From Bacteroidales bacterium UBA1189 (GTDB taxonomy: Bacteria; Bacteroidota; Bacteroidia; Bacteroidales; Bacteroidaceae): a stretch of DNA of 52,749 nt. The stretch lies in assembly GCA_002309805.1 (NCBI GenBank), contig DBYJ01000011.1:47290-100038 (forward strand), written 5' to 3'. Shown in pieces: positions 30,789 to 38,403 of this stretch. The number at the start of each line of letters is the position of its first letter. Position 1 is the stretch's first letter. Position numbers and translations under genes: made by a program. The notes below the pieces were generated by a model. That model worked only from the letters and a program-made list of their open reading frames with translations, was not told the origin of the DNA and did no database searches.

Positions 30789-32026
30789 ACAAGCAGAAGA
30801 TACAGGAAACGAAACAACGCTTCGGCGTTATCGGTAATTCGCTTGAGCTGTTGCGTGCCATTGATGTTGCTTTGCAAGTGGCTCCAACTGACCTCTCTGT
30901 GCTTATCACGGGCGAGAGCGGTGTGGGTAAGGAGCATTTCCCAAAAATCATCCATCAGAATAGTGCCCGCAAGCACAACAAGTATATAGCTGTCAACTGC
31001 GGCGCCATTCCCGAAGGGACGATTGACTCGGAGCTTTTTGGCCATGAGAAGGGAGCCTTCACGGGTGCTATAAGCGAACGAAACGGCTACTTTGCTGAAG
31101 CAAATGGAGGAACCATTTTCCTGGATGAGATAGGTGAATTGCCGATGTCTACGCAAGCTCGTCTGTTGCGTGTGTTGGAATCGGGCGAGTATATAAAGGT
31201 GGGCTCCTCGACGGTGGAAAAGACGAATGTACGCATTGTGGCAGCAACGAACGTTGATTTGTCGGATGCTATCGCTAATGGGCGTTTTCGTCAGGACCTT
31301 TACTATCGCCTCAACACCATTCCCATCCGTGTGCCTGCCTTACGCGAACGTCCTGAGGATATCGAGTTGCTGTTCCGTAAGTTTGCCTTCGAATTCGCAG
31401 AGAAGTACACTTCTCCAGGCATTCATCTTACTGAGGAGGCTAAAAAGAAACTGCTGGCCTATCCTTGGCCGGGTAATGTTCGTCAGCTGAAGAATATTAC
31501 CGAACAAATATCCCTGCTATCTGAACAACGCGAGATTACTGCCGATATACTGGAAAGCTACCTTCCTCCTGTCGTAAAGCATCTTCCTGTGTGGTATGGC
31601 GTGGATGAAAACCAAAAGGAAGGTTTGTTTGCCAACGAACGGCTGCTTCTTTATAAGCTTCTTGCTGAAGTGGCACAATTGCGTGAGCAGATAAACGTGA
31701 TGAAGGATAAGGCTGCCGAGATGCCTATACCCGAGTTCCCATCAGAGCCAAAGGCAACCACGATAGATATTTCTGGTCCTATTGTGGGAGATACCCCATA
31801 CAGGGCTCCAATTAATGGCGCTGGGGGACTCCAGCATTCCTCCATCGGAGGCGAAGAGGCAGAGACGGTTGAGGAAACGCTCTCCATCCAAGATGGCGAG
31901 CGTGAGCTTATCCGTCGTGCTCTTGAGCGTCATCGTGGACGGCGTAAGGATGCGGCAAAAGATTTGGGCATATCCGAGCGTACGCTCTATCGTAAAATCA
32001 AGGCATTGCAAATAAGTGATTTTTGA
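30785..32026 (+). CDS. Sigma-54-dependent transcriptional activator
   Basis: A 413-residue NtrC-type protein without an N-terminal receiver or sensory domain. The AAA+ domain starts almost at residue 15: Walker A GESGVGKE (43-50), the sigma-54-contacting GAFTGA at 90-95, Walker B IFLDEIG (111-117). A long linker leads to a C-terminal Fis-type helix-turn-helix (ALERHRGRRKDAAKDLGISE). It should activate sigma-54 promoters. Without a sensor domain, control is probably by level or by a partner. It is coupled to pdxA (ATGA) and lies in the same operon as lptE and secG. Confidence 0.9.
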   Translation: MNKQKIQETKQRFGVIGNSLELLRAIDVALQVAPTDLSVLITGESGVGKEHFPKIIHQNSARKHNKYIAVNCGAIPEGTIDSELFGHEKGAFTGAISERNGYFAEANGGTIFLDEIGELPMSTQARLLRVLESGEYIKVGSSTVEKTNVRIVAATNVDLSDAIANGRFRQDLYYRLNTIPIRVPALRERPEDIELLFRKFAFEFAEKYTSPGIHLTEEAKKKLLAYPWPGNVRQLKNITEQISLLSEQREITADILESYLPPVVKHLPVWYGVDENQKEGLFANERLLLYKLLAEVAQLREQINVMKDKAAEMPIPEFPSEPKATTIDISGPIVGDTPYRAPINGAGGLQHSSIGGEEAETVEETLSIQDGERELIRRALERHRGRRKDAAKDLGISERTLYRKIKALQISDF

Positions 32027-32029
32027 TAG

Positions 32030-32545
32030 ATGAAATCCAGAAGTTCCATACTCTTTAGCGTGCTTTTCATGCTGTTGATGTTTGCATCGTGTACCATCCA
32101 GTACAAGTTCAACGGTGCATCCATTAACTATAATGAGGTGAAGTCCATCACCATTGAGAACTTTGCCAATCGTGCGCTTTTCCAATGGGGTCCGATGGAG
32201 AGTATGTTCAATCTTTCGCTTACCGATATCTACGCCCGTCAGACGAAACTTAAGCAGATTTCTCGCAATGGCGACTTGATGCTGAAGGGTGAGATAACTG
32301 GCTACGACCAGCTCAACAAGTCGGTTTCGTCGGATGGTTTCTCGGCAATGGTGCAGTTGAAGATGACAGTGAAGGTAGCTTTTGAGAACACGAAGAATCA
32401 CTCGGAGGATTTTGAGAAATCCTTCTCGGCAACGCGCGAATTCGATGCTACCCAACAGCTCAACGATGTGCAGGAAGAACTCGTCCAGCAAATGATTGAT
32501 GAGATTGTCGAACAGATATTCAACGCCACTGTGGCAAACTGGTAA
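32030..32545 (+). CDS. lptE: LptE-family lipopolysaccharide assembly lipoprotein
   Basis: A 171-residue lipoprotein (lipobox FASC, Cys21) with the Bacteroidetes LptE pattern: CTIQYKFNGASINYNEVKSI, ENFANRA, LKGEITGYD. It belongs in the outer membrane as the plug partner of LptD, which is not in this window. It starts three bases after the sigma-54 activator gene. Confidence 0.85.
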   Translation: MKSRSSILFSVLFMLLMFASCTIQYKFNGASINYNEVKSITIENFANRALFQWGPMESMFNLSLTDIYARQTKLKQISRNGDLMLKGEITGYDQLNKSVSSDGFSAMVQLKMTVKVAFENTKNHSEDFEKSFSATREFDATQQLNDVQEELVQQMIDEIVEQIFNATVANW

Positions 32546-32553
32546 TCCAATCT

Positions 32554-33258
32554 ATGGGCAACACGGAATATATCAACGGGCTTATCAATCATCCTGAACG
32601 GATGAATGGTGCTACTCTCTATCAGCTTCGTACCATCGTCGCACGCTATCCCTATTTCCAGAAGGCGCGTCTGCTGTTGCTGTGTAATCTCTATTTGCTT
32701 CACGACCCCGATTTCAATACTGAGCTCTGCCGTTCCGTCTTTTTCATGGCTGACCGTCGCGAATTATGGCGCTTTGTAAACGGACTGAGCGAGAGCATGC
32801 AAACAAGCATGGCTGAAGTCGTAGCGGATGAAGGTGAGGCAAAGGGGATTTCGACTGACCATACGATGAGCTTGATAGACGATTTCCTTCAGACGGTGTC
32901 AATGGAATCCGATTCGCTTGTGCCGGATGACTCAACGACAACCGACTATTTGACGACAGTCGGATTGTCGTCGGATGCCGATCAATCATCTCAAGAAACT
33001 GATGCGGCTGATGTCTTGGAAACGCTCGAAAAGCCCGAAAAGATGGAGCCTTCTGAAGGTTCCGAAGAGGAGCTTGAGCCTGAATTTTTGACCGAAACAT
33101 TAGCCCGCATTTACATCAAGCAAAAAAAATATGACCGTGCACTTGCAATTATTCGGTCACTTTATTTGAATTTTCCAGAAAAAAGCATTTACTTTGCAGA
33201 CCAAATTCGATTTTTAGAGAAATTAGTTAGAAATAATCAATCAAAAAAGGTAAAATAA
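32554..33258 (+). CDS. TPR-like protein of the lptE-secG operon
   Basis: A 234-residue protein with a conserved N-terminal part (YINGLINHPERMNGATLYQL, RTIVARYPYFQKARLLLL), an acidic low-complexity middle (about residues 120-175) and a C-terminal single TPR-like helix pair (ETLARIYIKQKKYDRALAII). The gene directly before secG in many Bacteroidales has this layout. Function unknown. One base separates its stop from the secG ATG. Confidence 0.75.
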   Translation: MGNTEYINGLINHPERMNGATLYQLRTIVARYPYFQKARLLLLCNLYLLHDPDFNTELCRSVFFMADRRELWRFVNGLSESMQTSMAEVVADEGEAKGISTDHTMSLIDDFLQTVSMESDSLVPDDSTTTDYLTTVGLSSDADQSSQETDAADVLETLEKPEKMEPSEGSEEELEPEFLTETLARIYIKQKKYDRALAIIRSLYLNFPEKSIYFADQIRFLEKLVRNNQSKKVK

Positions 33259-33259
33259 A

Positions 33260-33616
33260 ATGTACTTAATCAGTGTAATTCTTATCGTTATCGTTTCGAT
33301 ACTGATGTGTGTGATCGTTCTTATCCAGAACTCAAAAGGTGGCGGCTTAGCTTCCGCATTCGCTTCTTCCAACCAAATTATGGGTGTCCGCAAGACGACG
33401 GACTTTTTGGAGAAGACTACATGGGTGCTTGGCGGCATTATGGTTGTCCTTAGTATTACGGCAGCCTATGGCCTGAAGCACCATGTTTCTGAGGGCAGTG
33501 CCGTTATGGAGCGCGCCATCAACGAAAGCGCTACCAACGCTCAGACTGTTCCCGGTTTCGATGCTCCCGCTGCTGAAACCGAAGCTCCTGCTGCTGAAGT
33601 TCCTTCGGAGGACTAA
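33260..33616 (+). CDS. secG: Preprotein translocase subunit SecG
   Basis: A 118-residue membrane protein with two transmembrane helices (about 3-21 and 52-72) around the SecG loop (VLIQNSKGGGLASAFASSNQ, then IMGVRKTTDFLEK). It supports SecYE in protein export. The C-terminal Ala/Glu/Pro-rich tail is longer than usual. Last gene of the operon, followed by a terminator. Confidence 0.95.
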   Translation: MYLISVILIVIVSILMCVIVLIQNSKGGGLASAFASSNQIMGVRKTTDFLEKTTWVLGGIMVVLSITAAYGLKHHVSEGSAVMERAINESATNAQTVPGFDAPAAETEAPAAEVPSED

Positions 33617-33675
33617 TCAACAACAATCCTAATTCAGTATCCGCCGCCGACTATTGCGGCAAACGAAACAAAGAG

Positions 33676-33707
33676 GATGTGCCTTCATGGGCACATCTTT
33701 CTTTTTG
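33676..33707 (+). terminator. Terminator after secG
   Basis: GATGTGCC (33676-33683) pairs with GGCACATC (33690-33697) across a six-base loop, followed by a T-rich run. Confidence 0.85.
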
Positions 33708-33737
33708 TGGCATAGATGTGAGAGGGGGTGTGAAAAT

Positions 33738-33771
33738 AAGAGAGGATGTATCCAAAGACACATCCTCTCTT
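33738..33771. terminator. Second hairpin, terminator for the TPR gene on the minus strand
   Basis: AAGAGAGGATGT (33738-33749) pairs perfectly with ACATCCTCTCTT (33760-33771) with a ten-base loop. It lies between convergent units, 42 bases beyond the TPR stop, and may serve both strands. Confidence 0.75.
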
Positions 33772-33812
33772 GTGTTAAACGATTCGTTCGGTGAGGTGGG
33801 GAAGCTGAGGGA

Positions 33813-35102
33813 TTAAAGACCCATCAGCTTCTCGATTTCCTCGAATTCCTTGCCCATGTTGAGCATGTAATAGCAGGTGTAGAGGCCGCTCTGCCATGCT
33901 ACCTTCACGTCGGGATCGCTGCCGTCGTCGAGGGCGCGCAGTTTCTCGTAAAGGGGAAGGGCGAGACGATACCAGTCCTTGACTTCCTCCATGCCGGCCT
34001 TGTACTCCTTGCTCTTCATGTTGAGGTTGGAGATGGTGTCGCTCTTGTCCTGTGCCATCTGGCAGTAGCAGATTGCGAGGTTACGATAGGCGCCGGTGTA
34101 GTTGGGGTCTTTCTCAATGACGTCCTTGTAGTACTTGATAGCCTCTTCATAGTTCTTGGCGTTCTGGGCTACGAAGCCTTTGACGAAGGAGAAGATGGGG
34201 AGTCCTGTCTTCTCGAGCATTTCATCAGCAAAAGCGATAAGCTCAGCGTCCTTGTTGTGGGTGCTGTAGTAGCTGATGAGGTTGCTGTAGAAATACTCCT
34301 TGCTGGGGTAGCGCTGTACGCCATCCTTGAGGCATTCAATCCACGTAAGGGTGTCGCCCATGTTAGCGTAGGACATACATTTGTACATCATGGCCTGTTC
34401 GCCGACTTCGGGGTCATCGAGGGCATTATCGATGTACTTGAGGGCTTTCTCGTAGTCCTCCATCTTCATACCGGCGAGGGAAGCGTAGTAGCTGACGACG
34501 GTGAGGAACGAGTCGGTCTCAGCAATGTTGTACTTCGCGAGCATGGGATAGTTGGCGGACTCGATGTACTGCGAGAAGAGGTCGTAGGCCTTCTGGTTGT
34601 CGTCCTTGTTGAAGTAGGTAACGCCGCCGCTGACGAGGTTGGGACGAATGCCGTAGAGGCGCTCAGCATTAGCATCACGATACTTGCGGACGACCTTGCC
34701 CTTAGCATTGGGCTGGCTTTCCAGTTCGTCGCACTTGTTGAAGTAGGTGTACATCTTGCTGAGGGCATCGAAGAAGAGGTCTTCGTTGTACGGCTGCTTG
34801 AGGTACATCTTCTCATTCTCGCGGTCGTAGAACTTGGCCTGGATTTGTCCGGCGGTGTTCCAAGTGTCAGGGTTGGAGACGGTATGCTTGTTCTCCAATG
34901 CCTGGTTGATGTAGGTCTGGGCTTCGTTGATGTCGCCTCCATCGGAAGTCAAGATCTGTATGGCTTTCTTGAGCGTCTTATTGGCTTCCTTGATTTCAGC
35001 CTTCAGCGCCTTTGCGGCAGCCTTGTCAGCTTTGGCATCCTGTGCGTAGGCCGTGCCCAACGTGACGAGGGCGGCCATGATCGTTAATAATACCTTTTTC
35101 AT
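33813..35102 (-). CDS. Exported tetratricopeptide-repeat protein
   Basis: The start at ATG 35102 gives 429 residues with a signal peptide (MKKVLLTIMAALVTLGTAYA). The body is alpha-helical with several TPR-like pairs (EDYEKALKYIDNALDDPEVG; KNYEEAIKYYKDVIEKDPNY, then TGAYRNLAICYCQ). It is probably a periplasmic scaffold. It lies 28 bases downstream of gyrA on the same strand and may be co-transcribed. Many Bacteroidales carry a TPR protein next to gyrA. Confidence 0.85.
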   Translation of the reverse strand: MKKVLLTIMAALVTLGTAYAQDAKADKAAAKALKAEIKEANKTLKKAIQILTSDGGDINEAQTYINQALENKHTVSNPDTWNTAGQIQAKFYDRENEKMYLKQPYNEDLFFDALSKMYTYFNKCDELESQPNAKGKVVRKYRDANAERLYGIRPNLVSGGVTYFNKDDNQKAYDLFSQYIESANYPMLAKYNIAETDSFLTVVSYYASLAGMKMEDYEKALKYIDNALDDPEVGEQAMMYKCMSYANMGDTLTWIECLKDGVQRYPSKEYFYSNLISYYSTHNKDAELIAFADEMLEKTGLPIFSFVKGFVAQNAKNYEEAIKYYKDVIEKDPNYTGAYRNLAICYCQMAQDKSDTISNLNMKSKEYKAGMEEVKDWYRLALPLYEKLRALDDGSDPDVKVAWQSGLYTCYYMLNMGKEFEEIEKLMGL

Positions 35103-35130
35103 GATGTAATACAATTTTTTAGTAAGTTAA

Positions 35131-37662
35131 TTATTCAGTTTCGTTCTCTTGTCTTTCATTAGACTCCGGATTTTCCTCAGCGTTTAAAGATTCTTCAGTC
35201 TCGGCGGGTTCTTCCTTCTCTGTATCAACAACGCAGACAGAGCCGATTGTGTCGCCTCGCTTCTCGAGGTTAATGAGGCGGACGCCTTGAGTGGCTCGTC
35301 CGATGACGCTGACGGTGGCCATCGATAGGCGGATGGTGGTGCCGCTCTTGTTGATGATCATCAGGTCGTTGTCATCGGTAACGAGTTTCATGGCAACGAG
35401 CTTTCCGGTTTTCTCAGTGACATTGAGGGTGATGACGCCCTTTCCGCCGCGGTTGGTATAGCGGTATTCGCTGACGATGGAGCGTTTGCCGTAGCCGTTT
35501 TCGCTGACGACGAGCACGGTGTCGGTCTCAGGGTCGCTGACGGCTACCATGCCGATGGCTTCGTCGTCGGGCCCAGCCAATCGGACGCCTCGTACACCGG
35601 TAGCGGTGCGGCCCATGGCACGGACGGTGCCCTCGGGGAAGCGGATAGCCTTGCCTTCGCGGGTGGCGATGATGATTTCCTGATGTCCGTCGGTGAGGAC
35701 AACGCTGATGACACGGTCGCCTTCCTCGATATTGATGGCGTTGACGCCCATCTGGCGCGGACGGCTATAAGCTTCGAGGCAGGTCTTCTTGACGGTGCCG
35801 AACTTCGTGAGGAAGATGAGATAGTGCGAGTTCACAAACTCGGCGTCGTTGAGGTTGCGCACGTTGATGAACGACGTAATCTTGTTGTCGGCCTCGAGGT
35901 TGAGGATGTTCTGGATGGCACGTCCCTTGCTCTGGCGTGTGCCTTCGGGGATGTCGTACACCTTCAGCCAGTAGCAGCGTCCCTTCTCGGTGAAGAAGAG
36001 CATATAGTTGTGGTTGGTGGTGTTGTAGATATGCTCGATGAAGTCCTCGTCTTTGGTGTCGCTGCCCTTGATGCCGATGCCTCCACGGCCCTGGGCACGG
36101 AATTCAGTGAGGGGCGTACGCTTGATGTAGCCGCAGTGGCTGATGGTGATGACCATCTCGTCGTCGGCATAGAAGTCCTCAGGGTTAAAGTCGCCGGCTG
36201 CGGGCACAACTACGGTGCGGCGTTCGTCGCCGTACTTTTCCTTTACCTCGATGAGTTCGTCCTTCATGATTTGCTTGCATAGCTCGTCGTCTTCGAGGAC
36301 GCGCTGGAGGTATTCAATCTGGCGCATCAGCTCCTCGTACTCGGCGTGGAGCTGTTCCTGCATGAGGCCTGTCAGCTGGCGCAGACGCATCTCGACGACG
36401 TACTTGGCCTGTACCTCATCGAGTTCAAAGCGCTCCATGAGGTTCGTGACGGCATCCTGTGGCGTCTTGGCGCTCTTGATGATATGGACGACCTCGTCGA
36501 TGTTGTCAGAGGCAATGATGAGTGCTTCCACCAGATGGGCACGTTCCTGGGCCTTACGCAGGTCGTACTTTGTGCGGCGGATGGTGACGTCGTGGCGATG
36601 TTCGACAAAGTAGCGGATGCAGTCCTTAAGCGTCAGCACCTTGGGGCGTCCATGGACGAGGGCAACGGCATTGACGTTGAAGGCGGCCTGCATCTGGGTC
36701 ATCTTGAACAGCTTGTTCAGCACCACGCCTGAGTTGGCATCGCGTTTCAGGTCGATGACGATGCGCATGCCCTCTTTGTCGCTCTCGTCGTTGACATTGC
36801 TGATGCCTTCGATGCGCTTGTCGCTCACCAGGGCGGCGATGTATTCGATAAGTTCGCGCTTGTTGACGTTATAGGGAATCTCGGTGACGACGATTTTCTC
36901 GTGCGTGGGCGTGACCTCTATTTCTGTTTTCGCGCGCATGACGATGCGCCCGCGGCCTGTCTCGTAGGCTTCGCGCACACCGCTGAGGCCGTAGATGTAG
37001 GCTCCGGTGGGGAAGTCGGGGGCTTTCACGTAGTGCATCAGTTCCTCGACGGTGATGTCAGGATTGTCGATGTAGGCGACGCATCCGTCGATGACTTCGC
37101 CCAGGTTGTGTGTGGGCATGTTGGTGGCCATACCGACGGCGATGCCTGTAGCACCGTTGACGAGCAGGCCGGGGATGCGGGTAGAGAGGACGGTAGGCTC
37201 GGTATCCTTGTCATCGTAGTTAGGCTGGAAATCGACGGTGTCCTTGTAGAGGTCCTGCATCATTTCCTCGCCCATCTTCTCCAGTCGGGCCTCGGTGTAA
37301 CGCATGGCAGCGGGGGCGTCGCCATCGATACTGCCGAAGTTACCCTGACCGTCGACCAGCGTATAGCGCATGGCCCAGTCCTGAGCCATGCGCACCAATG
37401 CGCCGTAGATGGAGCTGTCGCCGTGGGGGTGGTACTTACCCATCACGTCGCCCACCGTTCGGGCGCTCTTGCGGTAGCCCTTGTCGGAGGTGTTTCCCTG
37501 CTCCAGCATACTATATAGGATGCGGCGATGCACCGGCTTCAGGCCGTCCCTGACGTCGGGCAGGGCACGGCTGACGATGACGGACATGGAGTAGTCGATG
37601 TACGACGAGCGCATCTCCTCCGCAATGTTGACTTTAACGATTCTGTCTTGTTCAAGTATCAT
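35131..37662 (-). CDS. gyrA: DNA gyrase subunit A
   Basis: An 843-residue type II topoisomerase subunit. The catalytic tyrosine is Tyr122 (AAMRYTEARL). The breakage-reunion domain spans about 1-490 and the C-terminal six-bladed beta-pinwheel about 500-815, with the gyrase box as QGRGGIG. The acidic tail (from about 815) is typical. In the quinolone region residue 83 is Ser and residue 87 is Gly by the matching E. coli numbering. It has its own promoter. Confidence 0.97.
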   Translation of the reverse strand: MILEQDRIVKVNIAEEMRSSYIDYSMSVIVSRALPDVRDGLKPVHRRILYSMLEQGNTSDKGYRKSARTVGDVMGKYHPHGDSSIYGALVRMAQDWAMRYTLVDGQGNFGSIDGDAPAAMRYTEARLEKMGEEMMQDLYKDTVDFQPNYDDKDTEPTVLSTRIPGLLVNGATGIAVGMATNMPTHNLGEVIDGCVAYIDNPDITVEELMHYVKAPDFPTGAYIYGLSGVREAYETGRGRIVMRAKTEIEVTPTHEKIVVTEIPYNVNKRELIEYIAALVSDKRIEGISNVNDESDKEGMRIVIDLKRDANSGVVLNKLFKMTQMQAAFNVNAVALVHGRPKVLTLKDCIRYFVEHRHDVTIRRTKYDLRKAQERAHLVEALIIASDNIDEVVHIIKSAKTPQDAVTNLMERFELDEVQAKYVVEMRLRQLTGLMQEQLHAEYEELMRQIEYLQRVLEDDELCKQIMKDELIEVKEKYGDERRTVVVPAAGDFNPEDFYADDEMVITISHCGYIKRTPLTEFRAQGRGGIGIKGSDTKDEDFIEHIYNTTNHNYMLFFTEKGRCYWLKVYDIPEGTRQSKGRAIQNILNLEADNKITSFINVRNLNDAEFVNSHYLIFLTKFGTVKKTCLEAYSRPRQMGVNAINIEEGDRVISVVLTDGHQEIIIATREGKAIRFPEGTVRAMGRTATGVRGVRLAGPDDEAIGMVAVSDPETDTVLVVSENGYGKRSIVSEYRYTNRGGKGVITLNVTEKTGKLVAMKLVTDDNDLMIINKSGTTIRLSMATVSVIGRATQGVRLINLEKRGDTIGSVCVVDTEKEEPAETEESLNAEENPESNERQENETE

Positions 37663-37710
37663 ATATCTTCAATCTTCAGCTATCGATTTTTATTATCAGT
37701 TTACACTCTG

Positions 37711-37741
37711 CAAAGATACATCTTTTATTTCATTCCTCCAA
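37711..37741 (-). promoter_or_regulatory. Promoter of gyrA
   Basis: On the minus strand TTG (37741-37739), a 20-base spacer and TATCTTTG (37718-37711), 48 bases before the gyrA ATG. Confidence 0.7.
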
Positions 37742-37917
37742 GTCATTTTTCCGTTTTTTTCCATAAAATGCCGTTTTTTTTCGATTTCCGCTTTTTTGCG
37801 GTAAAATGCCCGATACGCGCCTTGAGTCTCTCCCACGCCCTCGAAAACGGATTTCCTGCCATCCGCCCTGAAAATGGCAGCGCCGTTACACCTGCGAGAG
37901 GCACTTCAAATACGGCA

Positions 37918-37980
37918 CGCAGTGCGTTAATTTGCCAGCGCAGTGCGTAAACTGGACAACGCAGTGCGTAAACCGCACGA
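37918..37980. repeat. 21-base tandem array, three units
   Basis: CGCAGTGCGT starts at 37918, 37939 and 37960, an exact 21-base period, with different fill between. It lies in the 741-base gap between gyrA and the large secreted protein; the stretch 37742-37917 shows no gene. Confidence 0.8.
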
Positions 37981-37992
37981 TGCATCGGGCAG

Positions 37993-38181
37993 AAATTGTT
38001 TCTTGTTTCATGTTTCATCGTTTCACAAGTGTTCACGCACGCGCGTTTTAATAAAAGTAATAAAAGGTATTAAGTATTATTTATAATATATTATATTAAC
38101 ATATTAACGCTTTCCATATATATATAAACGCGCGTCGCGTGAGGAAATGAAACACATGAAACATGAAACAAGAAACAATTT
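37993..38181. repeat. Nested inverted repeat with A/T-rich core
   Basis: A perfect 26-bp inverted repeat (37993-38018 and 38156-38181) surrounds a second perfect 10-bp inverted repeat (ACGCGCGTTT at 38039-38048, complement at 38126-38135). The 77-base core between the inner arms is almost pure A/T. It is flanked on both sides by tandem arrays of about 21 bases. It has no protein-coding content and could be a MITE, a cruciform or a structured RNA. Confidence 0.75.
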
Positions 38182-38185
38182 TTTT

Positions 38186-38286
38186 CCTGATTCGGTTGAC
38201 AGTTTTTTGCTTATTTCCTGATGCGGTTGACAGTCGTTTTCCTGACATTGTTGACAACCTTCCTGATTTTGTTGACGTTTTTCTGA
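38186..38286. repeat. Array of TTCCTGA-GTTGAC units
   Basis: CCTGA occurs at 38186, 38217, 38241 and 38262, with TCTGA at 38282, giving spacings of 31, 24, 21 and 20 bases. The first four are each followed by GTTGAC nine or ten bases later. Looser than the other arrays. Confidence 0.65.
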
Positions 38287-38343
38287 AAGGCACTTTTTTC
38301 CGCCGTAGCGCTGTAATATTCCGGAAAAAAGTTTGCTGGGAAT

Positions 38344-38374
38344 TTGGAGAATTGAATTCTTTTTTGTTTCTTTG
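38344..38374 (+). promoter_or_regulatory. Probable promoter of the large secreted protein gene
   Basis: TTG (38344-38346), a 20-base spacer and TTTCTTTG (38367-38374), one mismatch from TAnnTTTG, 29 bases before the ATG at 38404. Confidence 0.45.
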
Positions 38375-38403
38375 CAAAGAATATGATACTAAACATGCTA
38401 CCA

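Noticed and set aside
34257..35087. A long plus-strand open frame (276 codons) opposite the TPR gene
   Set aside because: It is antisense to a protein with a clear signal peptide and TPR repeats; its composition follows the complement of the coding strand.
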